Shown here: piece by piece, positions 40,740 through 51,916 of the stretch
How the letters are laid out: each line of letters opens with the position of its first letter
How positions within the stretch are numbered: position 1 is the first letter of the stretch
NCBI GenBank assembly: GCA_013399115.1
Contig: VXAA01004296.1
Coordinates: 740,766-804,765 of the forward strand
DNA from: Anseranas semipalmata
Taxonomy: Eukaryota > Chordata > Aves > Anseriformes > Anseranatidae
DNA: 64,000 bases
Direction of reading: 5' to 3'
The notes under the pieces: model-generated
What the model was told of the DNA's origin: nothing
The model's input: the letters and a program-made list of their open reading frames with translations, nothing else
Database searches by the model: none
Program-made: the position numbers and the translations under genes

Positions 40740-42300
40740 AGAATACCCAAGTTTTTTCAGCCTTTTCTCACAGGCTGTGTCTTTTAAATCTGTTATGATT
40801 TTCCTTACTCCATCTAGACTCTTGCCTACTTGTTTACAGCTTTCTTAAGACAGCCCCAATGTGGTTCATAATGTTTGAGTCAAAGCCTTCCCAGCAGTGC
40901 AGAGTCCTTCTGTTATTTTGAGCGTATCCCACTTTGTTTTCAAAATAGTTAATGGAAAAATCATTAACTAGATATGTGCCCAGAAGAAACCAGTCCCAAG
41001 TGACAGGCCCTACCAGTTAAACAACAAAAGCAGCAAGCAATGATTAGAAGTACGTTTTTGCTGCAGTTCTGTATGTATTTACAGTGGTTTTATTTACATA
41101 CCATTTTTTAGGTTTCTTGTATCACATGGAACAGTGTCAAAAGCCATACCAAAAAAAAAAAGAAAAACAAAAAAAAGAACGAAACCAAACCAAACCAAAG
41201 TGATTTCGTATAATTTGTCACATTCTCAGCTTCCCTGTTATCCACTTAGCCTGTGAAATAGAGAAATTAGATTGACTTGACATGATTTGTTCATGACAAG
41301 TCCATGTTAGGTCTGCTTTTAAGCATGTCATTCCCTGAGCGTTCTCTGATTGTTTAATGAACTATTCTAGCAAGCTTCTGGGTTATCAGAGCTAGACTAT
41401 TTGACTTGTAATTTACTGGATCATTGTTGACTCCTTCTCTTCTGACACATGCTCTTCTCCAGTGCTCCTGGACTGTCTTGTCCTACCCATGAGCTGGACA
41501 GTTATCACCGATGATCTCAAGTTGCTTCTGCTAGGGCCTGGTCACTCTTGGAGCAAGTTTCATCAGGTCCTGCCATACGTTTTTTTTCTAAAATGTATTT
41601 CAACCGTTTCTTTTTTCCTTGTCTGAACAATCAGTCTGTCCATTTTTCACTCTTCATTTAGACCTATTTTGAGTTACTATGGCCGTATTTTTGCCTTTAA
41701 TGTTTATGGGCTCTTCCTTCATTATTCAGTGGCTCTGCAATTTTCTTTGTCTTATTTTAATTTCTAATACTTTTATCAAACTTCTTTAGTTGTCTTTTGT
41801 GTCGTATGATAGTTAAAAGTGATTTCGTATGATAGTTAAAAGTGATTTCATGCCTTACCATTTCTGATTCTGTTTTCTGAAGGCTTGACCCTGTTTCTTT
41901 GTTTTCATCTATTCATATGTCCTTTTCTCTACTTACTGTACGTTCCCGTTTGATTTTAAGGTCATGATGTGCTTGTGAATAAGCCAAACCACTTACATCT
42001 GAGGGTGGTTCCTATGCTTCTTCCAATCAGAATAGTAATTGTAGCTCCTTTTGTTTTCAGACAGATAGGTCCCCTGCAATCTTTTATCCCTTAGATTATC
42101 TTACAAAAACCCTACCTGCCATTTCCTGATATTTCTTCCTGGAATTGCTTTCATTTGTTTCTCTTTAGCCTTGTACTTCTGACCTCTCTAAGGAGATTTC
42201 TCTGAAGTTTATTAGGCTGTTCAGTTGTTCTTGTTTTCCCTCAGCCTTTGGACAGGTCACTACTTTTTAACTCACTTGTTGACTTTTTTTACTGGCCATC
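40740..42300 (-). mobile_element. Degraded CR1/L3-like LINE, antisense
   Basis: Plus-strand segments follow, in order, the reverse complement of CR1-family LINE ORF2: a CAGCCTTTTCTCACAGGCTG region, GACAGCCCCAATGTGG, ACAGTGTCAAAAGCCATACC, GATTTGTTCATGACAAGTCC, CATGCTCTTCTCCAGTGCTC, TTTCATCAGGTCCTGCCA and CATTATTCAGTGGCTCTGCA. Identity is low and frames are destroyed. An A-rich insertion at about 41,150-41,190 and a small tandem duplication at 41,803-41,848 interrupt it. The edges are uncertain. It is much older than the other two CR1 pieces. Confidence 0.6.
41803..41848. repeat. Two-copy 23-bp perfect tandem repeat
   Basis: The unit CGTATGATAGTTAAAAGTGA plus TTT occurs twice head to tail. A 15-bp part (AAAGTGATTTCGTAT) also occurs at 41,197-41,211, about 615 bp away. 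Confidence 0.9.
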
Positions 42301-44242
42301 TTTACTTTAGACTCTTCCTCACTAGATTAGCAAGCTGGTGCCCTTGAATTCCCTTCCTTGTTTTTAGCAGGTAGACTCTACCATTGTCCAGCAGTTACTC
42401 TACATGGGACACTCTCCAGTAACAGAGGAAATCAACAGCTTTCTGTAGATACTATTTGTGCAGCTCATCATCTCTTTCTGCCAGCACACATCTGCCCTCT
42501 CCTGAACTGCTACCTGCAGCTGGTGGGATGGAGGAGAGCATCCCTGGCTCCTTCAGCTTGGCTCCTGCAAATCTGGAGTGCTAGAACACCTAGCGCTGGT
42601 GTTTTTGCATACAAGGACACATATATAATGTAATCAGGGCTGGGTAAGCCGTAGTAATTTTTCACAGTATTTCAGATTTTGGCTCTGTGAGGAGTCAAGA
42701 TGTTGGCTGATGGCTCTGCTTAGCAAATGGCCAATGGTGTCTCCTTCAGAAGAGAGTTTCTATATCCCAAATTCTCCATTTTGTGTGCAGGGGTGGCAGC
42801 CGCTAGCCTCCCAGCTGCGGGGAATGTATGGCCCTTCCTGTTCTCCTCACCCCAGAACTGTGGTTCAGGAACTTGCATTTCTTGATCTCAGCAGATGCAG
42901 ATCTAGCTGCTGTGTAAGGGGGCCTACCATTTTTCTCCTTTTAGGGCAGCTCTTTCTTCCTGTTGGCATGCCTTTGCAGGCATGTGCATGGTGGCATGAT
43001 CTTGACAGGGAGAGAGGAATGTAATACCTGTCTGGTAGTAAAAACAGCAAAGAAAGTCGTGTTATGGATGTCACAGAACTGAAGGCAGTGAACTAGTGTT
43101 ATTCAGTAGTTATGCTTCCAGCATAAGACCTGAAATCAGTCCTAACAAGAGTATCTGTTATAACTGTTATCAAAGAGCCACAGGGAAAAGCAGTGGTGCT
43201 CTTTCCCAGCTGTGAAAGGAATCGCAGGAACACATAATTCGGAGTGTTGCATGACAGACAAGGCAACAACACTTAAACAAGCTGTTCAATAAACTGTGAT
43301 TTCAAGACTGAGGTAGGTATTCTCTCCCTGATGTTGTAGCTCCAAAGGCGCAGAAAAATATGAAGAAAAGATAAATTGCTATCCCAGTCTTAGACCTAGT
43401 AATGAAATATCAGTTCACTAAGGTGGACACAAATCGTCTGGTAGGTAGATGGGAAGATTGACTCGAGCCATTGACTATGACATTTAATCAGCTTGCAATA
43501 TTACATGGAGCCAAACAAGAGCACAGCTTGATATGACACCTGCACTTGTCTTTGCATCTTTGATTACAGACATGTTATCCCTTAGAGGTGGCATGGTGCT
43601 TGAGGAGTTTTATTCTGTGTGGAGCATGCAGCCGTAACTTTAAGCAGACTGGAAACCTCAGAAAGCTGACTTGGGAGGCTGTCTTTTGTAAATAATGAAT
43701 GAGCTCTGTAAAATGTGTGGTCATCCCTGACACGTTTGCAAAGACATCTTAGTAGAAATATGGGTTTAGTATTGGTCTAAAGAAAACTGAAGTAAGTGCC
43801 AACAACTAAATCACTTTAGAAGGTGCTATATCTCATTTTAGAAACATTTTTAAAAATGCAGACATACTTGTCTCAGTCCTGAAAAATACATCAGCTAACA
43901 GGTAGCAGATCTCATACTGAACTCGCAAGATTATTAGTTTCTATGTAAAACCTGATCAATTAGGATAAATTACTGCGTCATGGAGCTAGAGGCATTTCAT
44001 CATTTCCAGCTCTCAGTAGGATCTGGAATACGATCAACCATCAAAATAAAAACCATATATTTCCAGCTGAGGACCTGCAAATAAGACAATGATGTAATAT
44101 TTATAAAATCACAATGAAAAGACAGACCCTCCTTTATAAATGGCCAAAGAAACACTGTGATATAGGAGTTATAATGGACAAGGTCAAGAAGTGAAGAGCA
44201 AAACAGATGCAAAATGGATCTGGAAAAGAGGTTGGATTGCTG

Positions 44243-44328
44243 TATAATATATATTTTATATATAAATAAGCATTTATATATATTTATTTATATAATAAGT
44301 ATTTTATATTATATATAAATAAGTATTG
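44243..44328. repeat. AT-rich palindromic microsatellite
   Basis: About 85 bp of only A and T apart from two G and one C. It contains two imperfect copies of an ATTTTATAT...ATATAAATAAG block and is strongly self-complementary. Confidence 0.85.
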
Positions 44329-46934
44329 GCAAATTAGCAACTACAATGATTGACTACTATAACTGAGCAGCTATGAAACAGCTGGGCAGCAGGAACTGAA
44401 ATAAGAGGCACTAACTATAACAAGGAAAAAAGAAAGTATTTTGTTAGCGTAGAACACAGGCATTACTGGTAATTGTTGCAATTGTCATTGCCTTTCCCTA
44501 CTTTACCTGCAGAAAGACCTGGCTGTCATTGGTATGGTCAGCCAGGCAGGTCTGAACGCTTGAAACTTTTATTAACACAGCTATTCCTAGTATTCTAAAC
44601 TATTAGGAAATTCTGAACTATTCTAAACTATGCAGGAATTGAGCAAACTATGTCCCTGCCACAGTCTCTCTCTATATATATAGTATATGAGCATAGAAAA
44701 CAGAGGCCTGTGTTGTGAAAACCCCATCCAAGGACCTACCTTGCTGGGAAAAAAAACAACCCCAAAACAAAAAACTCCAGTGCCTTCCCCTATTTAAGCT
44801 TACAGTACAGCTATTGTTTAGGACAAGTTTCCTCCTGGCAATTTTTTCCCTAAAAGCCAAGTGGTTGCGGACAAAGGGTGCACCCTGCGCGGGTAGCACT
44901 TGGCATGTGTGGTGCAGGCGGAAAGCGGCAGGGCCTCGGGGCAGCTGGAGGATGTGGCTTCCCTGTGCTGAGGCTGCTCTGAGTCCTAAGTTAGTCTCAC
45001 GTGATAAAATGGCCAGCCAGAATTGCAGCTGGAATTATTTAAGCCAGCTTCATGCTGTAATACGTACAGTGGCGATGGCAGTATTCATCTGAGCTTCTAT
45101 TGTCATGAAGACTGAGCTCATTTTGAGTGTTTTGAGACTTTTTTGGGGCTAAAGATCATCTTTACAGTTTACTTATTTAGCAGTGCTTCAAAGGAGAGTG
45201 TTTTAGATTCTGTTTTTAAATATAAATGTGTACTGCTAAGGCTGTTTAGACTAGGTCAAGTTTTACAATATAAGGAAAGAACAATTAACAGGTTTATTTG
45301 CAGGTTGCTTATACTTCCAGTTGGAAATGTAGCTACAGGCACTGGGCTCCAAGGGCACAATGATCACTGTTTAAAAATGGACACTTGTAATGGTATTTGT
45401 TTTTTTACTTATACGATGCTCTTTTGTTAAGTAAAGAAGTAATTCTTGGCTACTATGATAATACTTTTTTTTTTTTTTTTAAATCATGCCTCTGTGTCCA
45501 TATGAGAAGAATGACTGAACTGCTGTTTCTAATATCACACCACTGCATTGCTGGTATCCTTCAGGCACTTGCTGATTATCTTCTGTTTGGGGAGGAAGGG
45601 ATGAGGCCTGCTTGTTCGGTCAGGTGCACTCTGTACCTTATATTGCTAAATCAAGTTAGCTGGCGTAAGAGAGCCACTTCTTGTAACACTGCATTGCAAA
45701 AGTCTCCTTCTTCACTCAGCTGGGGAAATCTCATTTTACATTTAAATGACATATAATCACTTTATCGCTGTAATTATCATCTCCAGAGGAGCAGAGCAGG
45801 AGGACTGGCAGTGCTCCCCTGGCAGGCTGCACCTCCCAGCAGGGGCTGAGCTGGGCTGCAAAGCAGAAGCTGCTGATTATTCCAGCTGGATAAAAAGAGG
45901 TAGAAATAGTTTTCTGAGGAAGGTGACATGTCACCTTATGATGACATAGCATGAACAACTCAGGTAAGGTTGTGAGGAAGGTCTCTGCTGATAATTATTT
46001 CATCTTGTGGTTTTGTTTGTATGTTTGTTTGTTTTGGTTAATAAATTCAAAACCATGGAATAGAATTAACGTGGGCTGTGTGTGCTGCAGGTGCTTGGCT
46101 GTAGGTGCCTTTGTTCCTGCCTTGCAAAGTGTTGGCTGAAACACATACATTTCATGAAGAGAACTAGTCACAGGTTTTCTCCCAAGCTTTCCATGACCAA
46201 CCTGAAGTGTTTTATCCAATAAAAATGTCCCAGAGGTTGCAAGGAGGAGACTGAAACTGGGGTTCTGACTGATGGCAGAAACTGAAGGGATCAAAGTTCA
46301 GACGCACTGTTAATTAATGACAGTCATTTTAGTTGTATAATCCTCTCCTCAGAAATCATGGGTCACGATGGAGCTGAACAAATATAAGTTTAGTCAAACA
46401 TGATAAAAATACAGGCTCCCAGTATGCTTCACTACTAACAAATTCAAGTCTGATATTTAAAGATGCTGCTTCACTGTGCCTTGGCTCCCCCCAGCTGAGG
46501 CTGTGGGGTAGCTGGGAGCAGGGATCAGTCCTGCTAGAAAAGTACAGTTCCGTGCTTCCCGCCACTTTCAGCCCTATCCCTGCCAAAGAACAACTGCTGC
46601 TGGAAAACCTTGAACACAAATATTGGTAGGTTGATTTAGTAAAAAAGCAGATTAGTGCTCTTGAGCCAGAAAGGTGTGATTATACCTGGGCTCTCTTTGG
46701 TCTAGTTACTGTATCCTCAGTGGTGTTAAATATGCTTCGGTTGGAGTCATTTTTTTGGCTTGGTGGACTGAGATTTCTCCCACTTACTGGCGAAAGGTGA
46801 GAGCAAGACAGTATCTGGGATGCTGCTGACTTACTAGAGGAAGCCAAAGGTTGTCTCTGATCGAACTGGTGATGCTCACCCAGATAGGGACCCTGACATC
46901 ACCTTTGGCCTATTTCTTTAACAGGCTAAAAAAA

Positions 46935-46959
46935 GGGGGGGGGGGGGGGGGGGGGGGGG
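46935..46959. repeat. G25 homopolymer
   Basis: Twenty-five consecutive G, directly preceded by A7. The length is probably approximate because such runs are poorly sequenced. Confidence 0.9.
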
Positions 46960-48688
46960 CATTCAGTAGACTACAGTGGATAAACAAACTGTGAGTGTAC
47001 AAGATGAGTAACTTGAAGGTAAACATACCAAAGTCCTTTCCAAAGCTGCTGGGATCAAAGTGAAATAAACAATAGGTCCTGGTGGACTTCTACAAGGTCA
47101 TTCAGGACCCAAGAGGGAGTCATCTGGGTTTATACAACATCCAGCAGAAAAAAGGTACTGATTTAAGTGGGCACACTTTTAAGAAAATAGACACATATAC
47201 TCCCAAATGTGCATGTGCAGAAGTGAGATGGGTGGCTGTAGACAACCTAACTCTGTGGTGTGGGTCCTTCTCTTATCAGAACACTTTGAAATATTGCGTC
47301 CCACAGAAGTCAGAGGCTCTCTTTTGTATGGGTATCGATCTTTCCAATAAACATTGATATTAAGTGGCAGTGCTACATTTTCAGCTCTCAAGGACTTAAA
47401 ACAATATCTTTTTTTTTTCTTTTCTTTTCTTTTCACCAAGAGCCTTACAAAGTAAATACCAGAGCCTACATCCAAAAGCCGTGCAATACCTAGCTACTGA
47501 TCCTTGGTGCCTGGAGTGGAGCACAGAGTCTGCCCTGCATGCCCAGCTTCACCATGTGGGTGAGAAGGGAAGAATTAGCCATGCCAGAAGCAAACCCTTT
47601 CACTCGGAGCAGGAAGCTCAACAAAACCTAACCAACAGGAAATTTGGAGCAGAGGAGTGCCCTTATTGTGACAGCACCCTGTGACTTAGCTGCTTCTTTC
47701 TTCTTAGGGTATTCTTCTTGAAGGCTGTACAGAGGTCAGAGCAGCTCCTACTTTGCTTTGGAAAGCTCAGGAGGAGGCAGCGTGAACATTACCTCTGCAT
47801 CATGTGAAAACCCTGTGATTCCAGTGCTTGCCAAGGGTGCCGCAGATCAGTGCAGGGAACCCCGTCAGCTCCTCCTCAGGCTGGTGTTGGTCAAACCTGC
47901 ATGTCCCACCTCCTGGGAATGTGATGCAAGCTTCCAACTGTGTAGGCTCCTTAAGGCTCTTTCGGCTAAAAAGGGGGGCTGTCACCCCATGGCAGGGCAC
48001 CCTAGCGGGGTCAAAACACGTTTCTGCTATGTCACGCTTCAGGGACGCTGCTCCAGCAGTGTTTGTCACAGAGGTGGAACAGCTCTCACTAGATTTAGTG
48101 AGCTTTAGTGGTTAGGACTGTTTAGGATTTTTAGAATTTACCAAAAATAGTTCTTATGGGGATTGCTAACATTTACACATCTTGAAGCTGTGTGCATTTG
48201 TGTGTGTGTATGTGTTAGGGTGTTGTTGTGCATGGGGAAGCTCCTTCTTGCACTGTCACTATGCATTACTATGAACAGCTGCATTTGTTATTAATAATTT
48301 ACTTCCCTTCTTCACTTTTTTTTTTTTTTTTTTAAATACCCAGGGTACTACAATTAAGACCTTGCAGCCTATCTTGTCCGCCTGTCTTGGGGGATATCTC
48401 ATGGTTGTACAGAATCTGCATGGAGTCCGTCAGTTCATGAATCATCACTTGGCTCCAGGCACTGGGAATTTAAGAATTGGAGGTTTTGTGATCTGATTTT
48501 CACTCTCTTTAAAAGAGCTTAATTCTAATTGGAGATGTTATTCAAGATTTAAGCCTTCTTTGTACATCTCTTTGTACTGGAAGGTTTCATTCATGCTTGG
48601 CAGATATTTATCTAAGGCCCTCTTGTGGTTCACAAGAAATAGTGCACTACAAATACGATTGCTACTGATTTTGATTTTAGGCCAGTAA

Positions 48689-48711
48689 TTTTTTTTTTTT
48701 TTTTTTTTTTT
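48689..48711. repeat. T23 homopolymer
   Basis: An uninterrupted T run in intergenic DNA; a T18 run lies nearby at 48,316-48,333. No LINE or SINE body was recognised beside either. Confidence 0.9.
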
Positions 48712-50216
48712 GAGGAGGGGAAACACCATTTACTGGCTCTTGCTACAGGTTTTATCCATATGGCACAGATGGTGTGAAACATTTTTGATTCCTTGACAGA
48801 GTTTTTGCCCACCTGTATTAGTCTACAGACCCACTGCAAAGACCACAGCCCTGTAGCAGGTGTCAGCGGGCTGGTGGTTGAAATGAGACCAGAGCTCCAC
48901 ATGACAGAAGGTCAGCACTGTCAAAAGTGTGTAAAAGCTAACAGGTCACTCTCATCGCTTCTGTGAAGAAGGGAGACGCAAGTTGTTTCTGTTTGTTGTG
49001 TTTAAGGCTCTAATGTAACAGCTACTCTTCCTAAAAGCTAAACTGTATCATACCAACCAGTGAAATAAATTCAGGCCTTTAGGAAAAGTCTCATACTCGT
49101 TAATCCAGTAATGTTCTCTCAGCACAGGGCTTCTGGCTCCAGGGGAGATGGTTACTGTCACTGGGGGGTGACCTTCTCCCTGCCTCCCGCTCGGTTGGGG
49201 TCACTGCAGACAACAGCCAGTGGAGACTCACACCTGGAGTCCACCCGCTTGTCCAGGTCAAATGCTAAGGAAAAACACACCTTCAGGCTTCACACAGCTT
49301 CACAGCTGGGGAGGCAGCTAGCCTGAATGGATAAGTAAAGCAAATAACCGATGGTAGCAGAGTTTACAACAGAAAGAAGAGCCCAGACGACAAGGTGACA
49401 ATTGGAAAGCCTGGGTAAATGCACTGGAAATCACTGAGTCTTGGCCTGCATGTCTTAGCAAGGAGACTAGCATTAGAACTCAAGCCTGCTTTCTGCTGTA
49501 GGGAAGGCGTGAGGCTTCATGACCGTGGCTGTTTTTACCAGTGACAGAACACAGAACCTGAAGGACAGGAAGAATCAATTAGGCAGGAGCCTGCCAAGCC
49601 AGCCCAATGCACAGCCTCACCACAGACTGTGACTCACCAGCCTTTTTATAGACTAATTTCCTCAACAAAGGTTGGGCTCAGGCCAACTTTGGTTGTTTAG
49701 AAAACAGTGAGAGCACCATGAATAGCTCTCCAGTCCAGCCGGGTGAATTGGACAGAGATCCCCTTCTTCCACTTCACATCCAGAAAATGGGCATATGGCA
49801 TCTTTGGCAGGCAATGCACCACAAAGTGATCTGTGGTTAACCTGAACAGCTGGGCATAGGCTAAACTCCTTGTCTTCAGTTCTGCTCCATAGCTTTTAGT
49901 GCAAAATCTATGCTTCTCATGGTCTTCAGACATTAGCTGTTGTTGTTACTACCTGCTATCTGCCATGCTGTAGTGCCTGAGGCCCTCAGCCAGTAGTTGT
50001 GCTGCCCTTAAACAAGACGCTATTCAGATACATAACAAGACTTTCTGAGCCTCAGGACAATTCTTATGTTACGTGACAAGCATGACACAAAAACAGGGTG
50101 AAACAGCCAAAGGTGCACTGGGATGGGTTAAAGCAGGAGGAAGACATAAGAAGGAAATGAATGCTGACTAAAAGGCAGGATTACAAGGGAAGTTACTTGC
50201 TACTTCCTTTTTTTTT

Positions 50217-50258
50217 NNNNNNNNNNNNNNNNNNNNNNNNNNNNNNNNNNNNNNNNNN
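50217..50258. other. Assembly gap (42 N) between T-run and G-run
   Basis: The left flank ends in a T run and the right flank begins with a run of G. The missing bases are probably homopolymer or low-complexity sequence. Confidence 0.99.
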
Positions 50259-51881
50259 GGGGGGGGTTACAAAATGCATTTCTCTCCATACAGAGAAAAT
50301 CATGGTTACTTACCAGTAGCTGCAGCGATCTGAGATATTTGCTAATGCAGATTTCCTGAAAGGTCTGTGTCCTACATCAGGCACTGAAGCATATTCTGGC
50401 CAGCCCTCCTCTTTTGGAGTAGCATCAGTGCCAGTGAGTGCTACACCACAGAAGAGGTAAAGCCTCCAGACATGTCATCTATTTGTTTTCTGGGGTTGGA
50501 GGGAAACACATCTGTGGGCCCAGGGCCTTGTGTGCCACACGGGTTCTTACCCATGTCCTCTGCAGAGCTATGTGTGCCAAACAATGGCTGAACTTGGGTT
50601 ACTCCTGACCATGGTCGTGTTAAAGGAGGAATTAGAAGGGGGGAAGGAAGAGGAAGCCTTTTTTTTTTTTTCCCTTTGGTCTTCTCATTTGGATGATCTT
50701 GTACATGATTAGGGTTCTCCAGAAAAGCCTCCTTTTCTAACCACTAGGCCTAGAAAGACAAATGTACAGCAGCCTCCCTGGAAAGCCTCCCTCGAAAGGC
50801 TATAAAAGTGACAAGATGGACCTCTGGGAGAAAAGCTTGGTAAGGGAAAGGAGGAATAATCTGTGGTAGGCACTGGGGTGTGGAGGAAGAGGATGGCGAG
50901 GGACATACAGGTGTCCTCGCGATGAAGGACCACACTGAGTAAAGGGGCAGGAAGGGCTGCTTCTGTTAGGGACAGAGAAAAGAAAGAAAGGACAGAAGTG
51001 GGAGGAGGTTTTTTTTAGCTGACAGGAGAACAGAGGCATGAGGCTACCTCTGGGCATGCTTACTTGGACCTGAATCCCGTGCTGTTTTTCCATATCTGGT
51101 GCTGTTCCTGAGCTGGATGCATCAACTCCGTGATGCCGCTGGGGTGACGAAAATCACAGAGGTGAACAGCAGTGTGATGGTGGTAATGCCAGGGAAGCAG
51201 AACCAATCCCTCCAAGCAGGAGAGGCTGACTGTGCTTTTGTGGTCACTGGTAAGTTCAGCAAGCAGAAGAGGCTATGCAGGCTGCCTGGCAGCTGCCAGC
51301 AGTTCTCAGAAGAACCGTGCCGTAGGAGGTCTCTGAGGGGTAAGGGAAATCCATGTCAGGCAGCTCGCGTGAACGCTCGCATTTGTCTGGCAGTAAAACC
51401 CCAAATTTGTCTGGTGGGTGAACTGTGTGGCTGATGGGGGTTAAAGGCTTAGTCGTTGCTTCCCAAATCAGAGGTTTGAGTATACCTGCACAGAGGTAAC
51501 AGCTCCAGGTATAATTTGAGAGGTAATGGTGTGCCTTTACCATGACCAACACATAGCATTCAAACATGGCCAGTGCTTGTGAACTGGAAAGGAATCATGC
51601 AAAAACAAGCAGGATCCTTTTTTTTTTTCCTTTTTTTTTTTTTATTTCTTTATAAAGAAAGGAAAGGATGGGCATGCCAAGCCAAAACGGCGGAGTACAG
51701 ACAAAGGTGAGCACTGAGGCTTCTCCTCGGGGCCATCCGCAGTCAGCCCTTGCCCTGGTACAGCACGGCTCCCCATCCCTCCTGCCGGGACCCCAGCGCG
51801 CAGCCAGCCCTTCAGCACAGTCACAGCCCTTGGCGGTCACTTTGCACAGCTGCACAACACCGTCAGCCCACGGCACCGCGG

Positions 51882-51916
51882 GGCAGCAGCAGCTGAGGCC
51901 AGCAGCAGCAGCAGCA
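51882..51916. repeat. GCA/CAG trinucleotide tract
   Basis: Interrupted GCAGCAGCAG and (GCA)n runs separated by CTGAGGCCA. On the minus strand this appears as an alanine or cysteine run in chance frames. It is not in a recognised gene. Confidence 0.85.
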
